From Gammaproteobacteria bacterium (GTDB lineage: Bacteria; Pseudomonadota; Gammaproteobacteria; Steroidobacterales; GCA-2729495): 64,000 bases of DNA. The position numbers and the translations under genes are program-made. The stretch covers positions 62,001-126,000 of the forward strand of contig JADYZO010000107.1 in NCBI GenBank assembly GCA_020853135.1. Direction: 5' to 3'. Below, piece after piece: positions 36,587-45,764 of this stretch; position 1 is the first letter of the stretch, and each line of letters opens with the position of its first letter. The notes below the pieces were generated by a model, which saw nothing but the letters and a program-made list of their open reading frames with translations, was not told the DNA's origin and ran no database searches.

Positions 36587-37339
36587 GTGGATTTCTCGCT
36601 GATACTGGTGCTGGCCACCCTGGCCACGGGCCTGGTCTGGGGCGCCCACCGCGCTTACCGGGCCATGGGCCGCCCGGCGTCCACCGCTGAACCGGTGGTG
36701 GTGGAATATGCCCGCTCGTTCTTCCCGGTGCTCCTCCTGGTGCTGGTGGTGCGCTCCTTCCTGTTCGAGCCATTCCGCATCCCCTCCAGCTCGATGATGC
36801 CGACCCTGCTGACCGGGGACTTCATCTTCGTCAACAAATACACCTACGGGCTGCGGCTGCCCGTGCTGAACACGAAGATCGTGGACATCGGCGAACCCCG
36901 GCGCGGTGACGTCATCGTCTTCCGCCTGCCCGCGGACCCCAGCACCAACTACATCAAGCGCCTGGTGGGCCTGCCGGGCGACACCATCCGCTACGCCAAC
37001 GATCACCTTGTGATCAATGGCCAGCCGGTGCCGGACGAGCTGCGCGGCATTTACAACGACGAACTGCAGCCTGGCTCCATCCTGTTGCAGGAGCAGCTCG
37101 GCAGTGTCAGCCACCAGATCCTGCTGATCCCGGGGGGCGCGGGCCGTGGCGACGGCACCTTCGTCGTGCCGCCCGGCCACTACTTCATGATGGGTGACAA
37201 CCGCGACAACAGCCAGGACAGCCGCTTCATCGGGCCGATCCCGGAGGCGAACATCGTCGGTCGGGCGGTGCGGATCTGGATGAACTGGGACTTCAGGAGC
37301 ATGCCCCGCTGGGGCCGGATCGGCGGGCGGATCGAATAG
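36587..37339 (+). CDS. lepB: Signal peptidase I
   Basis: Cleaves signal peptides of exported proteins at the outer face of the inner membrane. 250 residues with an N-terminal helix, a second helix (FFPVLLLVLVV) and the serine/lysine dyad: Ser69 in IPSSSMMPTL and Lys124 in NYIKRLVGLPGD. The C-terminal GDNRDNSQDSRFIG is the family signature. Starts with GTG 36587. Partner of lepA, as in most proteobacteria. Confidence 0.97.
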   Translation: MDFSLILVLATLATGLVWGAHRAYRAMGRPASTAEPVVVEYARSFFPVLLLVLVVRSFLFEPFRIPSSSMMPTLLTGDFIFVNKYTYGLRLPVLNTKIVDIGEPRRGDVIVFRLPADPSTNYIKRLVGLPGDTIRYANDHLVINGQPVPDELRGIYNDELQPGSILLQEQLGSVSHQILLIPGGAGRGDGTFVVPPGHYFMMGDNRDNSQDSRFIGPIPEANIVGRAVRIWMNWDFRSMPRWGRIGGRIE

Positions 37340-37425
37340 GGCGCCGCCCGCCCGCACGGCGGGTTGTGTATGCTGTGGCCCGTGGGGCCGGCGACGGCGA
37401 TTTGCGTGACGAAGGAGTGAAGCAC

Positions 37426-37791
37426 ATGCATGCCAAGCAGAAGGGCCTGACGCTGATCAGTTTCCTGGTCCTGGCGGCGATGGTGGGCCTGATCGGCTTC
37501 GCAGGCCTGAAGCTCGTGCCGATCTATCTCGAGAACATGAAGATCAGGAAGATACTGGCCGACGTGAAGAGCGAGTTCGACGGCCAGCCGGTCACGGCGG
37601 TGGAGGTGCGGCGGGCCATCGACAAGAAGCTCGACATCGAGATGGTCTACAGCCTCCGGGCCCGCGATTTCGACATCGAGAGCACCGGTACCGGCCTCAC
37701 CGTGGCCGCCCGCTACGAGCGTCCGGAGTCGTTCATCGCCAACATCTCCCTGCTGGTCACCTTCAACGACGAGGTTGAGATACGCAAGTGA
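37426..37791 (+). CDS. DUF4845 membrane protein
   Basis: 121 residues with one N-terminal membrane helix (LTLISFLVLAAMVGLIGFAGL) and an extracytoplasmic part of mixed beta and charged sequence, matching DUF4845 proteins located between lepB and rnc in many proteobacteria. Function unknown. The start at ATG 37426 is supported by GAAGGAG (37411-37417) eight bases upstream; GTG 37417 lies inside that site. It overlaps rnc by four bases (GTGA). Confidence 0.85.
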   Translation: MHAKQKGLTLISFLVLAAMVGLIGFAGLKLVPIYLENMKIRKILADVKSEFDGQPVTAVEVRRAIDKKLDIEMVYSLRARDFDIESTGTGLTVAARYERPESFIANISLLVTFNDEVEIRK

Positions 37792-38486
37792 CGACAGCGG
37801 TGCGCTGGGCCGGGGACCGGCTCGGTTACCACTTCGCCGACCCGGGCCTCCTCGACCTCGCCCTGACCCACCGCAGCGCATCGGCCCGCAACAATGAGCG
37901 CCTCGAATTCCTCGGCGACGCCGTGCTCGGCCTGGTGATCGCCGACGCCCTCTACCGGCGCCGGCCGGATGCCGGCGAGGGCCTGCTGAGCCGCATCCGC
38001 TCCCGCCTGGTGCGTGGGGAGACGCTGGCGGACATCGCCCGTGACCTCGGTCTGGCCGACCTCGTCCGCCTCGGCAGTGGCGAGACCCGCACCGGCGGCC
38101 ACCAGCGCTCCTCCATCCTGTCCAATGCGCTGGAGGCACTCCTCGGCGCCATCTACCTCGACGGTGGCATGGCAGCCGCCGAGGCCGTGGTGTTGCGCCT
38201 CTATGCCGGCCGCCTCGCCGACCTGCCCGGCGAGGAGGCGCTCACCGATCCGAAGACGCGCCTGCAGGAATGGCTGCAGGCGCGGGGCGAGCAGCTGCCG
38301 GTCTATGCCGTGAAGCACGTCGCGGGGTCGGCGCACGCCCAGGTGTTCGAGGTGGTGTGCGAGATCGGTTCGCTTGGCGTGGTCGTCGGCGGCCACGGGG
38401 CGAGCCGGCGCACGGCCGAGCAGGATGCCGCCCAGCGCGCCCTGGCGGAGGTCCTCGCGGCAGGCGGGACGCCGGCGGCGCCATGA
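37788..38486 (+). CDS. rnc: Ribonuclease III
   Basis: Double-strand-specific endoribonuclease for rRNA processing and RNA decay. 232 residues with the catalytic signature ERLEFLGDAVLG near residue 38, the second acidic block (EALLGAIYLDGG) and a C-terminal double-stranded-RNA-binding domain. GTG 37788 overlaps the upstream stop. It overlaps era by four bases. Confidence 0.97.
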   Translation: MTTAVRWAGDRLGYHFADPGLLDLALTHRSASARNNERLEFLGDAVLGLVIADALYRRRPDAGEGLLSRIRSRLVRGETLADIARDLGLADLVRLGSGETRTGGHQRSSILSNALEALLGAIYLDGGMAAAEAVVLRLYAGRLADLPGEEALTDPKTRLQEWLQARGEQLPVYAVKHVAGSAHAQVFEVVCEIGSLGVVVGGHGASRRTAEQDAAQRALAEVLAAGGTPAAP

Positions 38487-39388
38487 GCCCTGGCGGGGAG
38501 TTTCGCGCGGGCTTCGTCGCGGTGGTCGGCCGGCCCAACGCCGGCAAGTCGACACTGGTCAATGCCCTGGTCGGCGAGAAGGTCAGCATCGTCACCGCCC
38601 GGCCGCAGACCACGCGCCACCGCATCATCGGCATCCGCAGCCGCCCCGACAGCCAGGTGGTGTTCGTCGATACGCCGGGGCTGCATGCCAATGCCCGCAA
38701 GCTCATCAACCGCACCATGAACCGGGCTGCCACCAGTTCACTGGCCGATGCCGACCTGGTGCTCTTCGTCATCGAGGCGGGTGGCTGGCGTGCGGGGGAC
38801 GAACACGTGCTGCGCCGGCTGGCGAAGGCCAGCGCACCGGTGATCCTCGTGGTGAACAAGGCGGACCTGGTGCGGCCGCGCACGAAGATGCTGCCGCTGC
38901 TGGAGGCGGCCGGGGCCCGCCAGTCCTTTGCCGGGATCGTGCCCGTCTCGGCATTGACGGGCGAGAATCTCGGGCAGCTCGTGGAGCTGATCCTCGCGCA
39001 GCTGCCGCCGGGCGGGCGTTTCTACCCCGACGAGATGAAGACCGACCGCGGCCGGGACTTCCGCATCGGCGAGATCCTGCGCGAGAAGCTCATGGCCGCG
39101 CTGGAGCGTGAGGTGCCCTACGGCCTGGCCGTGGAGATCGGTGCCGTGGAGGACGACGGCAAGCTGGTCAGGATCGACGCCCTCATCTGGGTGGCGAAGG
39201 ACTCGCAGCGTCCCATCATCCTCGGGCGTGGCGGCGAGCGGCTCAAGGCCATCGGCCAGGCGGCGCGCCTGGACCTCGAGGCCTTCCTCGGCAAGAAGGT
39301 CTTCCTGCAGACGCACGTGAAGGTGCGGCGCAACTGGGCCGACGACGCGCGTGCCCTGCGCCAGTTCGGCTACGAGGCCGGATCGTGA
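38483..39388 (+). CDS. era: GTPase Era
   Basis: Essential GTPase that binds 16S rRNA and supports 30S maturation. 301 residues: G1 GRPNAGKST, G3 DTPG, G4 NKAD, and a C-terminal KH domain with GRGGERLKAIG. The ATG overlaps rnc by four bases and the stop overlaps recO by four. rnc-era-recO is the conserved order. Confidence 0.97.
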   Translation: MSPGGEFRAGFVAVVGRPNAGKSTLVNALVGEKVSIVTARPQTTRHRIIGIRSRPDSQVVFVDTPGLHANARKLINRTMNRAATSSLADADLVLFVIEAGGWRAGDEHVLRRLAKASAPVILVVNKADLVRPRTKMLPLLEAAGARQSFAGIVPVSALTGENLGQLVELILAQLPPGGRFYPDEMKTDRGRDFRIGEILREKLMAALEREVPYGLAVEIGAVEDDGKLVRIDALIWVAKDSQRPIILGRGGERLKAIGQAARLDLEAFLGKKVFLQTHVKVRRNWADDARALRQFGYEAGS

Positions 39389-40107
39389 GCACCGTGGAGC
39401 GGGTGGTCCTTGAACCCGCCTTCGTGCTGCATGGTCGCGCCTACCGCGAGACCAGCGAATTGCTCGAGGTGCTGAGCCGTGACCACGGCCGGGTCAGTCT
39501 CGTGGCGCGTGGCGCACGCCGTCCCGGCAGCCGGCTGCGCCCGCTGCTGCAACCGTTCCAGCCGCTGCTGTTATCGTGGTCGGGGCGCTCCGGCGGGCTG
39601 ATGACGCTGGCTGCGGCCGAGGGTGCCGGTGCCGCGCTGGCGCTGGCGGGCGATGGCCTGATGTCGGGCTTCTACCTCAACGAGCTGCTGCTGCGCTTCC
39701 TGCACCGGGGTGATCCGCATCCGCGGGTCTTCGCCGGGTACGCGCGGACCCTGGGCATGCTGGGCTGCGGGCTGGCCCCCGAGTCCGCGCTCCGCGGCTT
39801 CGAGATGCAACTGCTCGCCGAGTCCGGCTACGGGTTGAATCTCGACCACGAGGCGCTCTCGGGCCTGCCGCTGGATCCCGGGGGCCGCTACCAGTACGTG
39901 GCCGAGCGCGGGCCGGTCGCGTCCGGGGAGGGGGCCACCGATGCCGCCACCTACCGGGGCACCGAGTTGCTCGCCATCGGCCGCGGTGAGCTTGACGGGG
40001 CCGCCACCCTGCAGAGCGCCCGGCGCCTGCTGCGTGCGGTCCTCGACCACCACCTGGGGGGGCAGGCGCTCAAGACCCGGCGGGTGGCCCGCGCGATGCG
40101 CCGCTGA
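39385..40107 (+). CDS. recO: DNA repair protein RecO
   Basis: Mediator of RecF-pathway recombination: binds SSB and helps load RecA. 240 residues with an N-terminal OB-fold ([20 protein letters not shown]) and a helical domain. The zinc-finger cysteines seen in some RecO proteins are absent. GTG start overlaps era. Confidence 0.93.
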   Translation: MSTVERVVLEPAFVLHGRAYRETSELLEVLSRDHGRVSLVARGARRPGSRLRPLLQPFQPLLLSWSGRSGGLMTLAAAEGAGAALALAGDGLMSGFYLNELLLRFLHRGDPHPRVFAGYARTLGMLGCGLAPESALRGFEMQLLAESGYGLNLDHEALSGLPLDPGGRYQYVAERGPVASGEGATDAATYRGTELLAIGRGELDGAATLQSARRLLRAVLDHHLGGQALKTRRVARAMRR

Positions 40108-40205
40108 GGCCGGTGGTGTTTGCGCCGGCTGCCGGGCGGGTGCGATCATGCGCCCGCGACCGGCGCTGGTGCCGGCCGGCCAGCCACAGGAAATCCCGGC
40201 GGGAC

Positions 40206-40940
40206 ATGAGCAGCATTCTCCTCGGCGTCAACGTCGACCATGTGGCCACCTTGCGCCAGGCCCGCGGCACGCGCTTCCCCGATCCGGTGATGGCCGCCTG
40301 GGTGGCCGAGCAGTCCGGGGCCGACAGCATCACGGTGCACCTGCGCGAGGACCGCCGCCACATCCAGGAGCGCGATGTCGAGCTGCTCGCCCGGACCCTG
40401 CAGACCCGCATGAACCTCGAGATGGCGGTGGCCGAGCCCATGCTGGGACTGGCCGAACGGCTGCGACCGGCGGACTGTTGTCTCGTGCCCGAACGGCGCC
40501 CGGAGCTGACCACCGAAGGCGGGCTGGACGTGGCCGGGGACCTCGGGCGCATCCGCGAGGCCACGGCGCGGCTCGCGGCGGCCGGGATCCGCGTGGCGCC
40601 GTTCATCGACCCGGACCCGGCGCAGATCGATGCCTGTGCCGCCGCTGGTGTCCGCATCGTCGAGCTGCACACCGGCGGCTATGCCGAGGCCGTCGATGAG
40701 AGTGGCCGTGCCATTGAACTCGAGCGCCTGCGCGAGGCGGCCCGGTACGCGGTCCGGCTCGGCTTCGACGTGCATGCGGGCCATGGCCTGCACTACCACA
40801 ACGTGCAGCCGGTGGCGGCCATCCGGGAGATCTCCGAGCTCAACATCGGCCATGCGATCGTCGCCCGGGCGGTGTTCGATGGCCTGGCGGGCGCCGTGGC
40901 TGCGATGAAGCGGCTGATGCTCGCCGCCCGCTCGCCATGA
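40206..40940 (+). CDS. pdxJ: Pyridoxine 5'-phosphate synthase
   Basis: Last step of de novo pyridoxal-phosphate synthesis in proteobacteria (DXP-dependent). 244 residues (E. coli 243) forming a TIM barrel, with [16 protein letters not shown] at the N-terminus, the LREDRRHI loop and the H-rich [11 protein letters not shown] block. ATG 40206 is preceded by CGGGAC. Overlaps acpS by four bases. Confidence 0.97.
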   Translation: MSSILLGVNVDHVATLRQARGTRFPDPVMAAWVAEQSGADSITVHLREDRRHIQERDVELLARTLQTRMNLEMAVAEPMLGLAERLRPADCCLVPERRPELTTEGGLDVAGDLGRIREATARLAAAGIRVAPFIDPDPAQIDACAAAGVRIVELHTGGYAEAVDESGRAIELERLREAARYAVRLGFDVHAGHGLHYHNVQPVAAIREISELNIGHAIVARAVFDGLAGAVAAMKRLMLAARSP

Positions 40941-41320
40941 TCTTCGGCATCGGCACCGACATCCTGCAGGTGGCGCGGGTCGAGGCGGTCTTCACGCGCT
41001 TCGGCGGGCGCTTCGCCGAGCGGCTGCTCATGCCCGAGGAGCTCGGGCAGTTCCGCCGCACGCGCCAGCCCGTGCGCTTCCTCGCCATGCGCTTCGCCGC
41101 CAAGGAGGCCATCGTCAAGGCCATGGGCACCGGCTTCGCCAACGGCATGTGGCTGCGTGATGCGGGGGTCAGACCCAACGCACTCGGCCGGCCCGAGGTC
41201 GTCTATTCGGCCCGGGGCCAGCGCCTGTGCGAGGAGCTCGGCATCGGCGCCGGCCACCTGACCCTCTCCGACGAAGCCGGGCTGGTGGTGGCCGTGGCCG
41301 TGCTGATGCGCAGGCAGTGA
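40937..41320 (+). CDS. acpS: Holo-[acyl-carrier-protein] synthase
   Basis: Transfers 4'-phosphopantetheine from CoA to apo-ACP. 127 residues with [14 protein letters not shown] (metal ligand D) and [13 protein letters not shown] (E and K of the active site). The start overlaps pdxJ (ATGA), the usual partner. Confidence 0.95.
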   Translation: MIFGIGTDILQVARVEAVFTRFGGRFAERLLMPEELGQFRRTRQPVRFLAMRFAAKEAIVKAMGTGFANGMWLRDAGVRPNALGRPEVVYSARGQRLCEELGIGAGHLTLSDEAGLVVAVAVLMRRQ

Positions 41321-41333
41321 GCGGGGAGCGGCC

Positions 41334-42116
41334 ATGACCACCCTGGTGTTCGACATCGAGACCGTGCCCGACGTGGCGCTGGGCCGGCGCCTCTACGACC
41401 TCGATGGCATCGCCGATGGCGAGGTCGCCAAGGCCATGGCCTTCCAGCAGCTGCAGGCCACGGGCAGCGAGTTCCTGCCGCTGCACCAGCAGCGCATCGT
41501 CGCCATCTCGGTGCTGCTGCGCCGCCAGGACGAGCTGAAGGTCTGGAGCCTCGGCCACCCGGACAGCGACGAGGCCGAGCTGGTGCGCCGGTTTTTCGAT
41601 GGCATCGACCGCTATGCACCCGAGCTGGTGTCCTGGAACGGCGGGGGCTTCGACCTGCCGGTCCTGCACTACCGGGCGCTGCTCCACGGCGTGGCATCCC
41701 GGCGCTACTGGGACGTGGGCGAGGATGACCGGGAGTTCCGCTTCAACAACTACCTCAGCCGCTTCCACTGGCGCCATCTCGACCTGATGGATGTGCTGTC
41801 GGGCTTCCAGGGACGCGCGCGCGCCAGGCTCGATGACATCGCGGTGATGCTCGGCTTCCCGGGCAAGCTCGGGATGGACGGCAGCAGGGTCTGGGAGGCG
41901 TACCAGGCGGGTGACATCAGCGGGATCCGCAACTACTGCGAGACCGATGTCATCAACACCTACCTGGTGTACCTGCGGTTCCAGCACATCCGCAGCCTGC
42001 TGGACGAGGCCGGGCTCGCGCACGAACTCGCGCGCCTGCGCGGGATGCTGGCCGGCTCCGGCCAGCCGCACCTTGCGGCCTTCCTCGCGGCCTGGCCGCA
42101 GCCTGCGGGCGCCTGA
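41334..42116 (+). CDS. Predicted 3'-5' exonuclease related to PolB exonuclease domain
   Basis: 260 residues of the COG3298/PF10108 family. It shows FDIETVPD (DxE, exonuclease motif I), SWNGGGFDLPVL (motif II) and the C-terminal YCETDVINTYLVYLRF (motif III with the last aspartate), so the four-acid site seems complete. Substrate and pathway are not established for the family. It follows acpS by 13 bases and is three bases before rlmD. Confidence 0.85.
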   Translation: MTTLVFDIETVPDVALGRRLYDLDGIADGEVAKAMAFQQLQATGSEFLPLHQQRIVAISVLLRRQDELKVWSLGHPDSDEAELVRRFFDGIDRYAPELVSWNGGGFDLPVLHYRALLHGVASRRYWDVGEDDREFRFNNYLSRFHWRHLDLMDVLSGFQGRARARLDDIAVMLGFPGKLGMDGSRVWEAYQAGDISGIRNYCETDVINTYLVYLRFQHIRSLLDEAGLAHELARLRGMLAGSGQPHLAAFLAAWPQPAGA

Positions 42117-42119
42117 GCA

Positions 42120-43460
42120 ATGGGCGGGCGGCGCGCCATCCGCAGGCTCCGGCACGAGCTGCCGGAGAACGCCGTGGTGCAGGACATGACCATCGAGGGC
42201 CGCGGGCTCACCAGCGTGGCCGGCAAGCGGGTCTTCATCGACGGCGCCATTGCCGGCGAGTCCGTCACCTTCCGGCGGGTGCGCGCGCACCGCGACTATG
42301 ACGAGGGCGAACTGCTGGGGATCGGGGCCCGCTCCCCTGACCGCGTGGAGCCCCGCTGCCCGTATTTCGGCGGCTGTGGCGGCTGCAGCCTGCAGCACCT
42401 GTCCACTGCCGCACAGCTGGCACTCAAGGAACGTGCCCTGGCGGAGAGCCTCGGACGCATCGGCCGGGTGACACCCGGGCGGTTGATGCCGGCGGTGGCG
42501 GGGCCGGCCTGGGGCTATCGCCGGCGTGCACGCCTCAGCGTGCGCGATGTCGCCGGCAAGGGCAGGGTGCTGGTCGGTTTCTCCGAGCGCCACAGCCCGC
42601 GGGTCACCGACATGCGCGGATGCGAGGTGCTGCACCCGGCGGTGGCCGGCCTGATCGATCCCCTGAGCGGGCTGATCGGCAGCCTGTCGATCCGCCAGCG
42701 GGTGCCACAGGTCGAGGCTGCGGTGGCGGACAATGCCACGGTGCTCGTATTCCGCGTGCTGGCGCCGCCGACGGCGGCGGACCGCGCGGCACTGCGCGGG
42801 TTTGGCTGCCAGCACGGTGTGCGGATCCTGCTCCAGGCAGGGGGGGCTGGCTCGATCGAGCCCCTCGACGCACAGGCCGATGGTGGCGAGCTCTGGTACG
42901 CGTTGCCCGACAGCGGCCTGCGCCTGGCGTTCGGACCCACCGACTTCATCCAGGTCAACAGCGCCATCAACGGGCGCATGATCAGCCTGGCGCTGGAGTT
43001 GCTCGCCCCGCACGCCGGCATGCGCCTGCTCGATCTGTACTGCGGCATCGGCAACTTCACGCTGCCCCTGGCGCGACAGGCGGGCAGCGTGCTGGGCGTG
43101 GAGGGCGAAGCCGCCATGGTGGAGCGGGCGCGGGCGAATGCGCAGCTGAACGGCATCGCCAATGCCGGGTTCGCCGTGGCCGACCTGTCCACGGCCGACG
43201 GTGCCGGCAGCTGGGCGGGCGGGCGCTTCGACGCCGTGCTGCTCGACCCGCCGCGGGCCGGGGCGGCGGCCATGCTCGCGCCGCTGGCGCAGACCGCCGC
43301 CCGGCGCATCCTCTACGTTTCCTGCCACCCCGGGACGCTGGCACGCGATGCCGGTGTGCTGGTGCACGAGCACGGCTATCGGCTGGCCGCCGCCGGCATC
43401 CTCGACATGTTCCCCGCCACCAGCCACGTCGAGTCCGTGGCGCTGTTCGAAAGGGACTGA
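42120..43460 (+). CDS. rlmD: 23S rRNA (uracil-5-)-methyltransferase RlmD
   Basis: SAM-dependent Fe-S methyltransferase that makes m5U1939 in 23S rRNA (RumA). 446 residues: an N-terminal TRAM-like domain, the 4Fe-4S cysteine cluster CPYFGGCGGC with a later C in RGCEVL, the SAM motif LLDLYCGIGNFTLPLA and the catalytic cysteine in YVSCHPGTLARD. Its stop overlaps the next gene by one base (TGATG). Confidence 0.92.
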   Translation: MGGRRAIRRLRHELPENAVVQDMTIEGRGLTSVAGKRVFIDGAIAGESVTFRRVRAHRDYDEGELLGIGARSPDRVEPRCPYFGGCGGCSLQHLSTAAQLALKERALAESLGRIGRVTPGRLMPAVAGPAWGYRRRARLSVRDVAGKGRVLVGFSERHSPRVTDMRGCEVLHPAVAGLIDPLSGLIGSLSIRQRVPQVEAAVADNATVLVFRVLAPPTAADRAALRGFGCQHGVRILLQAGGAGSIEPLDAQADGGELWYALPDSGLRLAFGPTDFIQVNSAINGRMISLALELLAPHAGMRLLDLYCGIGNFTLPLARQAGSVLGVEGEAAMVERARANAQLNGIANAGFAVADLSTADGAGSWAGGRFDAVLLDPPRAGAAAMLAPLAQTAARRILYVSCHPGTLARDAGVLVHEHGYRLAAAGILDMFPATSHVESVALFERD

Positions 43461-43951
43461 TGCCGATGGCGGGGTTGCTCCTGCGTGTCATCCTCACCGG
43501 GCAGCGCCTGGAGGTGATCGAGGGCGGGGCCTGCCGCATCAGCTACGCGGTGTCCACCTCCCGCTACGGCCCGGGCGAGCGCCAGGGAAGCCAATGCACG
43601 CCCCGTGGCCGCCACGTCGTCCGTGCCCGCATCGGTGCCGGACTGCCGCGCGGCGCCGTGCTGCGGGCCCGTCGTGCGACCGGCGAGCTGTGGACACCGG
43701 CGCTGGCCGCGCGCTGCCCGGGGCGCGACTGGATCCTCAGCCGCATCCTCTGGCTGTCGGGCAGCGAACCGGGGCGCAACCGCCTCGGGAACGTCGACAG
43801 CATGCGCCGCTTCATCTATATCCACGGCACGCCTGACAGCGAACCCATGGGCGTACCCTTCTCCCACGGCTGCATCAGGATGCGCAATGCGGATGTCATC
43901 GAACTGTTCGACAGGGTGGAGGCCGGGACGCCGGTCGACATCGTGCCCTGA
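43460..43951 (+). CDS. YkuD-type L,D-transpeptidase/carboxypeptidase without signal peptide
   Basis: 163 residues with the complete catalytic signature: H122 in IYIHGTP, H136 and the nucleophile C138 in SHGCIRM. No signal peptide, membrane helix or binding domain is present, so it is predicted to be cytosolic. Known cytosolic YkuD proteins, such as ElsL of Acinetobacter, act as L,D-carboxypeptidases that trim tetrapeptides in murein recycling; nagZ, another murein-recycling gene, starts 26 bases downstream, which supports that role. A periplasmic cross-linking role is less likely. ATG overlaps the rlmD stop. Confidence 0.8.
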   Translation: MPMAGLLLRVILTGQRLEVIEGGACRISYAVSTSRYGPGERQGSQCTPRGRHVVRARIGAGLPRGAVLRARRATGELWTPALAARCPGRDWILSRILWLSGSEPGRNRLGNVDSMRRFIYIHGTPDSEPMGVPFSHGCIRMRNADVIELFDRVEAGTPVDIVP

Positions 43952-43977
43952 GCGCACCGCCACCCCGGCATGACCTC

Positions 43978-45024
43978 ATGACGCTCGGCCCCCTCATGAT
44001 CGACGTCGCCGGCCTGGCCCTGACGGCCGGGGAGCGCGAGCAGCTGGCCGATCCGCTGGTGGGTGGCGTGATCCTCTTCGCGCGCAACTTCGCCGACCGC
44101 GGGCAGTTGCAGGCCCTCACCGCGGAGATCCGCGACGTGCGCCATCCCGCGCCGCTGATTGCCGTCGACCAGGAGGGCGGGCGCGTGCAGCGCTTCCGCA
44201 CCGGTTTCACGCTGCTGCCGCCCCTGCGCTGGCTCGGGCACCAGTACGACGCGGATGCCGACCGGGCCCGCCACCTCGCCCGGGCCTGTGGCTGGATCAT
44301 GGCGGCGGAGCTCGTGGAGGCCGGTGTGGATTTCAGCTTCGCACCCTGCGTGGACCTCGACTGGGGACTGAGCGGGGTGATCGGCGACCGCGCCCTGCAC
44401 CGCGATCCCGACGCCGTGGCCAGCCTGGCGCTCTCGTACATGCAGGGGATGCGCGCCGCGGGCATGGCGGCGGTGGCCAAGCACTTCCCGGGGCATGGTG
44501 CCGTGACGGCCGATTCGCACCATGAGCTGCCCGTGGACCGGCGGTCGCTGCCGGAGATCGACGAGGACATCGCACCCTACCTGCGGCTGATCGACCATGG
44601 CCTGGCCGGCATCATGGTGGCGCATGTGCGCTATCCCCGGGTCGATGACCGCATCGCGAGCCTGTCGCCCCTGTGGCTGCGTGGCCAGCTGCGCCAGCGC
44701 CTGGGCTTCCAGGGGGCCATTTTCACCGATGACCTGAGCATGGCGGGTGCGTCGGTCGCAGGAAGCACCACCGAGCGCGTGCGCCAGGCGCTGGCTGCCG
44801 GTGCCGACATGGCCCTCGTCTGCAACGATCCGGTGGCCGCGGCCGGCGCACTCGGGGGGCTGGCCGGCTTCAGCGACCCGGCCGCGCATGCACGCCTCGT
44901 GGCGATGCGGGCCCGGCCGGTGCGGCCGGGTGAGCCCCCGCTGCGTGAGCATGCCGACTGGCAGCGGGCTACTGCCCAGCTGGCAGCGGCCCTCGACCGA
45001 CCGCCGCTCGACCTGCGTGGCTGA
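43978..45024 (+). CDS. nagZ: Beta-N-acetylhexosaminidase NagZ
   Basis: Cytosolic glycoside hydrolase family 3 enzyme that removes GlcNAc from anhydro-muropeptides during murein recycling. 348 residues with AVDQEGGRVQRF, KHFPGHGAVTADSH (substrate and general acid loop) and TDDLSMAGA with the nucleophile aspartate. The product also acts as a signal for AmpC induction in many Gammaproteobacteria. No ampD, ampG or ampR gene is in the window. Confidence 0.97.
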   Translation: MTLGPLMIDVAGLALTAGEREQLADPLVGGVILFARNFADRGQLQALTAEIRDVRHPAPLIAVDQEGGRVQRFRTGFTLLPPLRWLGHQYDADADRARHLARACGWIMAAELVEAGVDFSFAPCVDLDWGLSGVIGDRALHRDPDAVASLALSYMQGMRAAGMAAVAKHFPGHGAVTADSHHELPVDRRSLPEIDEDIAPYLRLIDHGLAGIMVAHVRYPRVDDRIASLSPLWLRGQLRQRLGFQGAIFTDDLSMAGASVAGSTTERVRQALAAGADMALVCNDPVAAAGALGGLAGFSDPAAHARLVAMRARPVRPGEPPLREHADWQRATAQLAAALDRPPLDLRG

Positions 45025-45574
45025 GCCGCCCGTTCCCGGTGCGCGCCTGCTGGTGCCCGCGGCCCGGGTCGCGCGGGCCTGGACGCGCCTGGCCGCGGGG
45101 CTGCAGCCGCTGGTCGATGCCACCGGCTGCGTCTTCATCGGCGTCATGGTCGGCGGGATGGTGCCGCTGGTGGAGATCGCCCGGCGGCTAAGCGGAGACT
45201 TCGTCCTCGACTACTGCCAGCTGAGCCGCTACCGGGATGCCCGCACCGGCGGGGAGTTGCGCTGGATCAGCCGGCCGCAGCAACCGCTGCAGGGACGGCT
45301 GGTCGTGCTGGTGGACGACATCTTCGACGAAGGCCACACGCTCGCCGAACTGCGCCGCCATTGCCTGGAGGCCGGCGCAACGCGCGTCGTGGCCGCGGTG
45401 CTGGTGCGCAAGCGCCATGACCGGCCGGTGGCGGGGCCGCTGCCGGAATTCGTCGGCCTGGAGGTCGGGGATGAGTTCGTCTTCGGTTGTGGCATGGACC
45501 ACCAGGGGCGCTGGCGGCACCTGCCCGGCATCTACGCACTGGCCGGGCCGTCGGCCGGTGGCGCTCCGCCCTGA
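45017..45574 (+). CDS. Hypoxanthine-guanine phosphoribosyltransferase-like protein
   Basis: 185 residues of the type I PRTase fold, with the PRPP-binding loop VVLVDDIFDEGHTL. This gene follows nagZ in several Gammaproteobacteria, where it is annotated as hypoxanthine phosphoribosyltransferase. It would salvage hypoxanthine or guanine to IMP or GMP; base specificity is inferred. GTG 45017 overlaps the nagZ stop by eight bases. A non-coding gap of 190 bases follows, with no clear terminator. Confidence 0.85.
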   Translation: MAEPPVPGARLLVPAARVARAWTRLAAGLQPLVDATGCVFIGVMVGGMVPLVEIARRLSGDFVLDYCQLSRYRDARTGGELRWISRPQQPLQGRLVVLVDDIFDEGHTLAELRRHCLEAGATRVVAAVLVRKRHDRPVAGPLPEFVGLEVGDEFVFGCGMDHQGRWRHLPGIYALAGPSAGGAPP

Positions 45575-45764
45575 ACGGGTGCGCCGTGGCCAGCGGGCAC
45601 TGACGTCCGCAGGCGGGCCTTGGCGCAAGGCGGTGACCGCTGTCACAGACCGGGCACGGGACGCCACCTAACATCCACCATCGGGTTGCTGCCTTGCCGG
45701 ACCGCTGCGCCGGCAGGCAGCTGCCGGTTCACGTGGTATCAGTTCAGAATATCCTGACAAGTCG

